64,000 nucleotides of DNA, from the NCBI GenBank assembly GCA_026413225.1, contig CM048557.1:61804987-61868986 (forward strand), written 5' to 3'. Of the stretch, positions 39,601-50,900 are shown in pieces. Under the pieces are notes generated by a model. The model made no database searches. It was not told where the DNA came from and saw only the letters and a program-made list of their open reading frames with translations. The stretch comes from Otis tarda. Lineage: Eukaryota > Chordata > Aves > Otidiformes > Otididae. The number at the start of each line of letters is the position of its first letter. Position 1 is the stretch's first letter. A program made the position numbers and the translations under genes.

Positions 39601-40979
39601 TTAGCTGCTTCTCTCTTGCTCTCTCCTCCTTTTACTTCCCAGTAAGTTTTCTGGGTTGGTGTTTGACCACTTTCTCTCAAGGTGGGGGAACAACGTGTGT
39701 CACACAGCTTTCTCTGCATGTCGTTATATCTCCCCTCTCTGCTTGGGCTGTATTTTGGGGTGAGACACCACGTCTTTGTTCTGCGCTTACAGCAGCAACT
39801 GGGATTTCAGGGGTGTGTGGGCTTGGCGTTCACCGGGGAATGGCCAGCTGTCCCTGCTGGCAGCAGCTCAGTTTCTCCAGGGCTGGGAGAATGGGTGTTT
39901 GCCTGCTAGCATTTATAACTATTTCCAGCATAAAAGCTTGCATCCAGATTTGGAGACTGAAAAAGGAAGGGCCAGTGAAAAGTGTGAGTAAAACTGGCCT
40001 GGAAAGTAGGGACTGCTGTACTGCGTACAGCTGATAACAACAAGAAGCAGACCCTGAAACAGAAACTTAGCGTTCATCTCTGCAGCTCTAGCATGTTTTA
40101 AGCATGACTGTTCATACTTTTTCTTCCCTCTCTACCTTTCTCATTCTCCCTTGTCTGCTCTTTTACCTTGGATCCTCTCTTTTTGCATCCCTCTCCTCAT
40201 TCCCCAAGTGTCTGTTTCAGACCCGCCTCCCTTGTCTCCCAAGACATCCTCCACCTCTTTGGTTCAGCCCCACTACTTCTTGTGAATCGGGTCCCACAGG
40301 AAGCCTTTGGGGCTTTCGAGAGCTCACAGACATGTGGCCGTGCTGCAGGAAGGGCAGGCACCATGAACCCCTCCACTTCAGGTGATAACAGCTGTGAACA
40401 TATGGCAAGATGGATAGGGCAAGCCTGGCAGGAACCTTCCCACGTAATACTTGCTGGAGCGTGGCTGCCTACAGAGCAACCACGTCTCTGACACCATGAC
40501 AGCACATTCATCCTCCAGGCTACCAACACCCAGTGGCTCAGGGATAGGAAGCAGTAGTTTGGGGACTGGACAGGTGGTGATATCATCTGGTAGTGCTTTT
40601 TGAAATCTACCAGACTCCAGAATGTGCTTCTTGCTTCTGAGCACGAGAAACAACAGCTGACTCCTATGGGGTAAATTCACCTCTCCCAGTGCAGGGATGA
40701 TTCATGTGGGGCATGTGTGAAGTTTTTGGTTCAACCTTTTGAGAAGGCAAAGTATGCAAGCAGCTGACTACCCCTGCCCTACTATCTGCTGTGAGTTTGG
40801 GCATATTGCGGTATGTGCTTTTGTGATTGCCCCTGCTGGTGATAACAAAAGATTGGAGCAATACTGTCTGTGGAGGAAAAGAAGTTAACTTATTTCCCAG
40901 GGTGATGGTTGCAATGGGAGAAGAGTTTAGATTTCAGCCTGGTCCATATCCCCTTAATAGAGCCCCTTCTGGAAGAGAC

Positions 40980-41385
40980 ATCAACAGGCTGAGAGAGTTG
41001 GGCCTGTTCAGCCTGGAGAAGAGGGGGCTCCAAGGAGACTTTATAGCGGCCTTCCAGTACCTAAAAGGGGCCTACAGGAAAGATGGGGAGAAAGTCTTTA
41101 GCAGGGCCTGTTGTGATAGGACAAGGGGTAGTGGTTTCAAAATAGAGGCGGGTAGACTCAGACTGGATATAAGGAAAAATTTTTTTACACTGAGGGTGGT
41201 GAAACACTGGCACAGGTTGCCCAGAGAGTTGGTGGAAGCCCCATCCCTGGAAACATTCAAGGCCAGGTTGGATGAGGCTCTGAGCAACCTGATCTGGTTG
41301 GAGATGTCCCTGCTTCTTCAGGGGGGTTGGACTAGATGGCCTTTAAAGGTCCCTTCCAACCCTTATGATTCTATGATTGAAGACA
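40980..41385 (+). mobile_element. CR1 LINE, 5'-truncated, with degenerate end of ORF2
   Basis: About 400 bp in sense orientation. An open frame still reads through CR1 reverse-transcriptase C-terminal sequence (FSLEKRGLQGDF, AFQYLKGAYRKDG, CDRTRGSGFKI, LRLDIRKNFF, HWHRLPRELVEAPSLETFKA). The 3' end has gggttggactagatggcc, ggtcccttccaaccc and the tail atgattctatgatt. A dead fragment, ending about 0.4 kb before the PLD4 5' exon. Confidence 0.93.
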
Positions 41386-41820
41386 ACTCACATGCAGAGA
41401 AAGCGAGCAGGAGCCCAACAGAGTCACGCACGCAATAACACTGATGCCGTACGCTGTCACCCATGGCGTCTGTGCTTCATTATTGCTCGTTGGTGAATGT
41501 GTTGGCTTGTGACAGGGCAAAAATGGGTGTTGGAGGATAACTTGAAGAGGCAGCCATGCAGTTGTTTGCACATTAATTACTGCAGTGATTTTTGTGTGTA
41601 GACAGCACCAGGGAAAAACTGCAGGGACGTGTCTCTCTCTGGTGCACTTCAGAGTCTGTTAACGTCACTCAGGATCCACAATGCAGTGAGGATGTCGCAC
41701 GGATCCGTGTTAAGTCTCAGAGCGCTGTATCAAGCAATGGCTTTTTAGTCTCTAACTGGCTTTATCCAAATGTTGCCATAAAGCTTTATTTTTCCCCTTG
41801 CATACATTTCTGTTTTTCAG

Positions 41821-41850
41821 ATTGTGAAAAAAACATTAAAAACATCCCTG
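41821..41850 (+). other. PLD4: PLD4 5' UTR part of the ATG exon
   Basis: A strong acceptor (catttctgtttttcag) ends at 41820, so the exon probably starts at 41821 with 30 bases of untranslated sequence before the ATG. This implies an upstream noncoding exon, not located. Confidence 0.6.
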
Positions 41851-41910
41851 ATGTTTAATGAGTCCTCCAACACGAAATTAAGCGTGAACAATCAAAAAGA
41901 CGTCAAAACG
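41851..41910 (+). CDS. PLD4: PLD4 coding exon 1 (cytosolic tail)
   Basis: 20 codons from [23 protein letters not shown], phase 0 exit, donor gtaatt. It is not similar enough to mammals to identify alone, but it supplies the start codon, correct phase and total length. Confidence 0.85.
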
Positions 41911-44900
41911 GTAATTATTGGGATACGCATTTCCTTACAAGAGCTGAGGTTATACTGACATTTCTGAAAAGAAATGATGGATTAAGAGGAAGGATTTTAT
42001 TGCTCATTTTAGAAGTCCATGTAGGTCTTGATCCTCTTTGTAAACAAGTGAGTGACAAGCCCCTCAGTCTGCTGATCAAACCTTGCCGAGAGGGAGCAAT
42101 GTGGAGCCTAATCCTGCAGCCCTGGCCCAGGACAGTAAACTTTGCTCATGGAAGTAGCCTGACTTCCACCATTAGCACAGCATTATGTATTGATTCAGCG
42201 TGCCTAGACCACTTCGACATCACAGCCTGCAGCGTGGTGACAGGCAAGATGTGACTTAATAAAAATAGATCTCTCAGCTTAAAAAAAGTTTTACAGAACC
42301 TGTGCTATGTTTAAGTCTTGTCAACGTGTTCACAGGATGAAATGCAGAACTGTTAAAAAATCCTGGGATTTTTTTTTTGGCTGTCGGTGAGATTGAGAAC
42401 AAGCCAGAGGGCAAAAATGTGAGTAGACAGTCAGTTTAAGAACACTTTTCTCATTCAAATCACTGCCTGAAACTGATGGCAGCACTGTAGATCTCGAGAA
42501 AAGCAGAGAAAATAAAAATAAGAAACTTTACCCACATAGAAACTGAAATAGAAATTTCAGAGGCAACTGGCATCTGGGCAATTTTCGTACGTACCATTTT
42601 GGGAGCTCACATTTATAGCTACAGCCTCACCATCACTCCCAGACTTGGTTCTCCTGCCTGGAGGTTCCAAAGCTCTGCTCTGAAGTGCACATTGCCTATC
42701 ACAGGGTGGTGGATGGTCCCTGCTCCCGAGAATTGCTATCGGGAGCCAGACGTGATAATTGCTGGGGGGACATGGATCTGCACTGGTGGCTGTCTTTTCC
42801 TCCTCGATATTGGGCAACATGCAGAGCCAGGTGCTATGCATTCCAGCACATAAGTGGCTAAACTCCAGGTCTGAGTATTCCAGAAGGCCAGGCTATTTTA
42901 TTTTTTTTTTTAATCCTACATTCAGGAAAAAAAAAGGAAGTACAGTAAAAGGGAAATGAAACTAACTCACCACACTAGAACGACAAGGAAATACTATTCA
43001 CTTGCCACATGGACAAATGAAATTTGTGTAGATTCATTTAAGTAAGGTTTAAGTTAGAAATCAAGACCAGAACATGTTCAGAAACCACAAAATGTCCTTC
43101 TGCTTCTGACATTTTCAGACATGTTTTTTCTCCCCTGACTTCATGAATTTCCTCTTTATGGTAGTGCTGGACTTCATCTCACAGCTAATCTTGTGTTATG
43201 GATTTCCTTGTTTTGATTTTGGTAGAAATTTTGCTGAACACCCTTTTATCTTGTGCTAAAATAAACCTAATCAATGTCAAACTAATTGTAAGGTTGGGGA
43301 AAAAACAGGTTTTTGATACGTTGGCACAGAAAAAAAACCGTAAACAAAACTAAAATCATGATCCTCATATAAACCAACCCCTATGCAGCTTGCGGTCCTC
43401 ACTTTCGGTGACGTATCCACGAATGCCATCTGCCAGTAACTGAATGCACAACTACTAGTCCATGACTGTGATTTACTCACCTGCAACAGGTAGTCTACCA
43501 TTAGCTGGTCTATCAGTGACTTGGTGATCGCTTGTATCTTATCCTCTTTGGATTCTGTTCTAGTTTCAAATCTTAGGGACAATCCTGTCACTTGGTCTTG
43601 TTGTCCTGATGGCTGCTTACTTCATGAGAGTGGACAGCATAGTTGATCTTGAGGAAGAAGAAGCAGTTGTCAGCATTTACAAAGAGGTGGAGGAGGAGGA
43701 AGAACTCTACAGAGATCTCCCAGCAACCACAGTAATTGAGGAGGACACCTATAGGTCCAATGATTCCTGCAGGTAAGCCATGCCCAACGGCACATGGAGA
43801 AGTAATCACCAGATGGAGAAATAGTTACAATGCTGACAATATCAGCATGGCTTCTGTTCGCTCCCAATTGCATAATAAGTGATAAAGTACCACTAATTTG
43901 GGAAAAGTGAGGGTGTTGTTTAGGCCTTGGGTCATTAGTAGTTGCCTGTTATGAGGTGCGGTAGGGGGAGTAACACAGCCCCACTGCTGGTCCTGTGCTT
44001 GTATGTTCAGCACAGCTCTAGCTGTTCCACGGCCTCCAGCCATCCTCCTTTTGTGGCAGTGGTGGGAGGCAGCAGGGCCACCAGCAGAAAAGCAGCCTCT
44101 GCTGAGGCTCCTCTTCTTTCAGAGGCTGGAGGGGCCAGTGGTGTTTGTTCTGGCAGAGGGTGGACAGGGTACCAAAGTGACACCCAGACTCAGGGGCTTG
44201 CTTTTCTCCTTGTCTTTAGGACAGTAAAATTCAAAGCTCACCACGGCTACTGAGAAGGCATTCTGCTGGATTTGGGAGGACAATGTACATATGTACTTGG
44301 CCGTAAAAACTGGGGATAGAGCTTGTTTTCCAACTCAGCTTGTCTGTGTTTGAGGCTGATGTTCAAAATGGCCAACTGTAGAGCATGACAGGTGCTTGGT
44401 TTCCTGCTTCAGTCATAGCCGCTTGCTTCACGATATACAATTGCCATTGCAGCTTTGAACTTGTGGAAAATGTTCCTTATGACTTAGCTTTTGAGATAAA
44501 TAGTACTGCAGCCAAACCCTTGTACCAAGCTTGGAAGAGACTCCTTGATATAGCCCAGGAACAAATTCACATGGCTTCTTACTATTGGTCTCTTACTGGG
44601 AAGGATATCAACGTCAATGATTCATCTTCCAAGCAGGTAGGAGAAAATCAACGATCAGCACATCTATGGTTGTGTGTCTTGTGTACATGTGGTGCAAGGC
44701 AGGTGGAAGATTGACTGTGTGCTCTGTATGCCTGAGATGTTGCTTGACTCTTCCTGCAAACCCAGAAAGGTTTTCCATGCTGGTCTGAAGCAGCACACCA
44801 ACCTTCCTCCTCCAGTCAAGCTGGACTCCATCTGGGCACTGTCTATGTTTCTGCATATTTTTATGTGTTTTAAGAGCAAACAGAGGTTCCCAATTCTCTC

Positions 44901-47900
44901 TCCCATCCCGCTGGGGAGGGGGAGCGAGAAACTGCATGGTGACCAGGGCTAAACCACAAGAGGCCACAGCACGGGCTCACCTCGCGGTCATCCGTGGTGT
45001 TTACTTGCTTCGGGGCTCTCTTTTGGCCCATGGCAGCTGGCAACCTCTGGGCAATCCTGAGCCGGATCTGGGGGACAGTATGGGCTGGGGACTGTTCTGA
45101 AAAGCCGAAGGGACAAGGCCACCCTATTTCAGACAGGTGTGGAGTTTAGCCAAGGAATCATGCTGTTTGCTGATAGACCAGATGCTGGCCTGTTTATTAC
45201 TGTGGGTCAAGCCTCTGCCTCCCTCCTTGCACACCTTCTTCATCGTCCTCATGGGCTCTCTGGGACTGCTCTCCTTCTCCTCCTCCCTAGATGGGTCTGG
45301 TGGTGTAACCTGACTCATTTCCTCCACGTGAGAAGAAGTAAAAGTGCCAAGTGTAGGGCTGAGCCCTGTCTCTGCTAAAGGGACAGCTCAGTTTAGGAGT
45401 CTCTGTTATTTTTAACCTCAGGGAGAAATGACACAGCGTATCTGCTGAGCATCAGTGACAGCTGATCTTCATTGAGGCATTCACCTTTGTAGTCTAGGAT
45501 GTCTGTGGTCGTACTTTTAAATACATCTAATAGCATTAAACAATAGGAAATAAACTGATTCAGACATTGGATCAAAATCTCTGTTCCCTTTTTTCTCTAG
45601 CTGAAACACTCTTGAAATTTCTGACCTTCCTTGTGTTTGGGTTCTTCAACGGAAGCACCCATTAGTAACTCTACACTTGCATGCATCTTACTAAATGTTC
45701 TATTACAAAACAGAAAAAAAATAACCAACAATATACCGTGCAGGGTGAAGATATTCTGAAGAGATTTGAGAGATTACTTGCAGAGAATGTCTCTGTGTAT
45801 GTTGCAGCAAGTATTCCAACTTTGGCTAGAAATTCAACTGACCTCAAGTTTTTAGAGGAAAAAGGTAATTATCTCACTTCAGTGATGCTCTCAGAACTTC
45901 AGCGTTGCAAAAAGGCATCTGAGAGAAATTGGTCTCCAAGGCCTATTCTGGCATGGTGCTTGCGTGGGTTCACAGGACAGACAAGCACCACGTATTCACT
46001 AATTCATGATTTCTGTGTATGTTGTCAGGCCCTTCAGGATTTTTCTGAAAGTTCACATTTTGTATATTTTTGCAAGTTATGGTATTCCCAGGAATGAATG
46101 CTTGTGAATTTTCATAGTTATTACCAGTTGCAGGTAGTAGACACCCAGACACATTCTGGCTCTCAGGGGAGCAGCACAGGTTACCCCTCCATGCTGTACC
46201 TGAACTCTTTTTGCCCTCTCCTCCTTTCTTCAGGGGCTCATGTGAAAAAGATTGATTTTGGACGTTTAGCAGGAGGAGTGTTGCATAGCAAATTCTGGAT
46301 TGTAGACATGAAACACATTTATATTGGTAGTGCAAATATGGACTGGAGATCTTTATCTCAGGTAAGCTCTGCTGCTGCATATGCAAAAATCTGGGGGAAA
46401 ATTCATGTCCTAGCACATAACAGAGAAAAACCATAATGATGTAAAATATTGACTGGGTGGGAAAAACAGCAAAGAAACCCCTGGAAGTGGCTCTTTCTGA
46501 GGGTGTGACATAGCCTGCTCTCTTTGCAGGTGAAAGAGTTTGGTGCTGTGATATACAACTGCAGCTGCTTGGCCAAAGACCTCTGGAAAACATTTAGTAC
46601 TTACTGGGATCTCGGACACGCTAATGCTACCATCCCATTCCCTTGGCCTCTTAATTATTCTACCCACATTAACAAGCATCGGCCTCTGGAAGTAGAATTT
46701 AATGGAATGTTGACAAAAGCCTATTTTTCTGTAAGTATGTTTCAAAATAACAAGATAGACTGTGAGCCATGTTTGAGTGTTGGCCAGAAAAGTTTCTTCA
46801 GTGGTCCTTGGTTACTTGTGCTCCAGTTGGAAAATAACTCATTCAACAGGTTTCTCTGGAACTACTCAAGGAAAAAGGGTCGACCCAGCTTCGGCTGTCA
46901 GGTAGCATGGAGGGGATGGGGTGCAGGTCTTCTTTAATCACCTGAGGGCTCAATATATCAATAAATATCTGAATGATCAGGATATGGAAGGCATGAGGAA
47001 CGGTAGTGGTCCACCTCAAATGCTTTGTGCTATTGTAATGAGTACTGAACAGATCTCGATATAAATTGATCACAATCTGACAGAAAAAGGATGAAATCAC
47101 TGACCTGCATGTTTGCTTCTTCACAGGCTTCTCCTCCAGCATTTTGTCCAGGAGGTCGCACCCACGACCTCTTTGCTATAACCAGTACTATCAGTGAGGC
47201 GCAGGAATTTGTCTATGTCTCTGTTATGGAGTATTTCCCTACCAGCCGTTTCATTCATCCAGAAAGGTACAATTTTAATCCTGAGCACATTGATTGGCAC
47301 CCCTATTTAAAGGAAATACCTTCCGCAATGAAAATATTCAGAGTGGAGAGATCTGAGGCTTTGCTCTGCATTCATGATTGCCTTGTGGACTGATGCTGCA
47401 GGAAGGACAGTATCCAATACTGCCTGTGTGCTTCGCTAGCATTTTAGAGCAGCCTCCTCTGTCCTTCACAGAGCAAGAAAACTGTGAAGTGCCAGACAAG
47501 GGACAGCCAGGTACAGCTCCCTCCAAAGTACACCAGAGCAGCTTTATGAATAGAGAGAGAAATGGGAACAGCAGAAATATATCTGACATCAGACTTTCCA
47601 GAGAAAATATTGCTCTGCTCCTCTCATCTGCTCCTGTTTGTCTCCTTCTGTTCTTTACTCTTGAAGACTCTTGACTTCAGGCTCTGCTGCTTGTTTGACG
47701 TACTTGACCCATAGTATCGAGAGTGATTCTTAACTGTCCTTGCCGACCTCTGCTGAAACAGTCTCTAAAGGAAACTTCCAGGCTTTTCTTTTCCTTTTTA
47801 AATAATTCCATCTGAGGACATCCAAGTTCCTGAAGTGTGCTGGGTGCATGCAGCAGCAGCTCTCAAAGTTAAGTTGGTAGCGGCGATCTGAAGTGATCCA

Positions 47901-50900
47901 ATTGTGTGTGGTGGGCCACTGCTGTGGTCCCAGTGGACTGCCCAAGGTCACAGCAGAATTATGCAGACTCTGCACATCCACTCACATCTGAGTAACACGG
48001 AAAGTTAGTCAGTCATGGGGCAACTGCTAAGACTCCAGATCCTCTCAGATATGCTTGAATTTGGATGTTGACATGCAACCAAGTGCTCTTAGTACTACCT
48101 GCTTGTGACATTTCTGAGTTTTCCAATCATCTAAATAATCTGACTGAGAAAGAGGTTGAAGCAAAATACTTAGGTATGACGTGGCTTGTAAAGAATAGTG
48201 TGCGCCCTTGGTTGCCATTCTGCCAGAATTATACCATGCACCACGTCCTCTGGCACGACTGTGTAAAGCCTCTGTGGTTCAGCTGGGCATGTGTGTGTTA
48301 GCCGGAAGGGTGTAGGATAATAAACAGACAGAGATAATTCCACTATCCTTGAAATAAAATTTCAAAGACTAGCTTCCACTCGGAGAATACTTTTTATAAA
48401 TCAAACAGCTCAGAGGATTTTCAGTTTCAATGTTGTACGATTGCATCTCCAGGTTTCTCATCTCCTGCTTTTAGCTAAGAATAGGTTCACAGAAAGTCTC
48501 TTTTCTCCCTTCTCGTTCTTCAGCTGAAGCCTTAATCCACCATTTGTGACATCTAGGGCCTGATCTGATGCAAACAAGAGCTTGAAAGGCCTAGGGAGAG
48601 CGGCGTGGGGCCTGGGGCTATCTCCACAGCAACCAGCTGTAGTGTAATGAATTGCGGCTGATTAGTTCAGGTTAGGCTCCTCCAGCAGCTGAGGCAGAGG
48701 GAACAAAGCTGCTGTCTTAATGCCTGAGCGTTAATCAACTAGAAACCCACATATTTAAAAAATGGAAACCGTTCAAAAATAGCATTTCCAAATTGAATGT
48801 TTTTCCAAGTTTTTCAGGATCTACAAGTCAGCCTGAGCCTGAAAGCACATGGCCAGTTTGTTGACGGTGGCAGGACAATGTCTGAGAGAGGATTAGAGAA
48901 TTCAGGGCTTTGTACATAAGACCAAGAGGAATAAGTTAGGCAAATTAATTCGTCATTGCTCACGGGTCTGTGAGCGAGTGCAGGACCTCTCTCTGTATCA
49001 GTCCTCCAATCTGTACTAAGGATGCTTGTCATCCTCCGTGCAGTGCTTTTTAGGATCTACGGAACAGAAGTGCTACGTGGGTGTTTGGAGTTATTAGTCC
49101 CGGGATGTACATTGTCCAGCTCTTAGTGTCGTGCAGTTGGGTGATGGATGTTAAAAAAAATTGCCCCAAGCTACTGCCAACACAAATGTCAGGAAAACAG
49201 ACAGCCCTGCGTTCACGAGAGCACAGCTGTGTTTGTCACCTCGGGGGCACAGGGTGTACTAAAGAGGGCAAGGAGGGATGGGGAGAGATGGAGTCTGTCC
49301 ACGCTGGCCGATGGCACAGGACCACTGTGGACACTAGAAACAGACTCCAGGGTCCTGAAACAGCCATGTTCTGCAAAATGACTCTTAGACTTTCCTCTGG
49401 GCTCCGCACTGTCCTTTCTACTTCATGCTGTATGATCTGGCTTTACACTGTAGTCGCTGTCGTTATTTTTAGTTTCCTAAGGAAATGAGCACAGTGGCAC
49501 CATGCTGTGTGTGTATCTGTGTACATGTACTATACTAAGCTTTAAACTTTTTGATTGGTTTCAACCCAGTTTGGCAGAGACTGGAGGTCTCAAAACACAC
49601 CAGGAAAATAACTGGCTGGGTAGAAGGCAGAAATCTTATTTATAGCTCCAGTGAAGGCACAAGTGCTTCTCTTACCAGATATCAGAGATCCCATCTGCGC
49701 ATGGTGTCACAAGTATTCTCAGTTTATTGTCACAGCTTTCTACTGAACTGTTTCAAAAATATCCCTTTTCCCATCCACCTACTTTTCTCTAGGTACTGGC
49801 CAGCCATTGACAATGCTCTGAGACGTGCAGCTTTCGACTACAGAGTACAAATCCGGCTCCTGGTCAGCTGCTGGATCCACTCTGACCCCGCCATGCTCTA
49901 CTATCTGAGGTCCCTACGTGCTCTCAACAACCCACGTGCCCACATCAGTGTCGACGTGGTACGATAAGAAACCTGATTTTGGAGAGACAGCTTGAGGATA
50001 CGGGCCCCCCGCTGATTTTGAGTCTAAGCTGCCAGTTGCATGAGCAAGTGTTTGGTTTTAGAGAAGCAGATTGTCCATTGTTGCAGCAACTGTTTTGAGT
50101 CCTTGAGAAAACAAAGCCCAAGAGATAACCTCTGAGGAAGCAGCTATTGCAAGCTACTAGTGACACCAAGGGATGTGCCTCGCTGCAGCGCTTGCGGCAT
50201 TATCCAGGCAGTTGCTTTTTCTGAGTATCGTGACAGTAACAGTTTATATGACATCTTAGTGCTCTTCTCATAGACCTTTTCATGTATGGAGTATCTTAAA
50301 TGGGTGCAATTACGATCAGTTGTTTACAATTTAGAGCTCTGCTGACTGCCTATAGAAACAGACCCATTTTTGAACACTAAATATCACACACAGGCCACAG
50401 GCACTAGGCAGGAATGGGTCAAGCAGAGTGGGGATGGTGTGGAAGCTCCCAACGTGATGCAGTTACCATGACAGAGAGAAGTCACAGAAGTAAGGAGGAA
50501 TAGTTTTTACAAAAAAAAAAAAACCAACAAAAAAAAAAAAACCCAAACAAACAGAAAAACCTCAAACAAACAAAACCAAACTGAAATGTAGATTTTAGTA
50601 AGAGTTAACAAAAAAAGTTAGGCATTATTGTTGCCTGTAGCACCCCTCGTGTCTGTGATCAGCCCATTCCAGCACAAAATAAGAGTAGCAATCAGTGGTA
50701 AATGAAGATCTATTAAACAGCTGCCTAAAACTGCATTTAATTGTCTGCCCTGTAATGATGATAGCTGTGCTACTAATGGAACATTGTGAAGCAAACATTA
50801 TCCTTATCTGATCTCAATTGCTTATCCAATTCTATGTACACTGGAAGTACTATTTGTTAGTTTTTTTGGATAAGAGGAAAATATCTTTTTTTGGTACATT

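Larger units (their letters stand above)
33256..41820. other. Intergenic region between CEP170B and PLD4
   Basis: No gene is supported. The longest open frames (about 150-170 codons near 34493-35322 and 39576-40034) lack family features or splice context. It contains an AT-rich inverted repeat (33646-33687), T- and A-runs near 34110-34160 and 35237-35253, a C run near 36087, and one CR1 copy (40980-41385). A noncoding first exon and promoter of PLD4 should lie here, because the ATG exon of PLD4 is preceded by a splice acceptor; I could not place them. Confidence 0.7.

Noticed and set aside
40827-41438. 203-codon + strand open frame
   Set aside because: It is the degenerate C-terminal end of CR1 ORF2 in a truncated LINE, not a host gene.
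45970-46593. 207-codon - strand frame across PLD4 exons 5-6
   Set aside because: It is the antisense shadow of PLD4 coding exons, with no features of its own.
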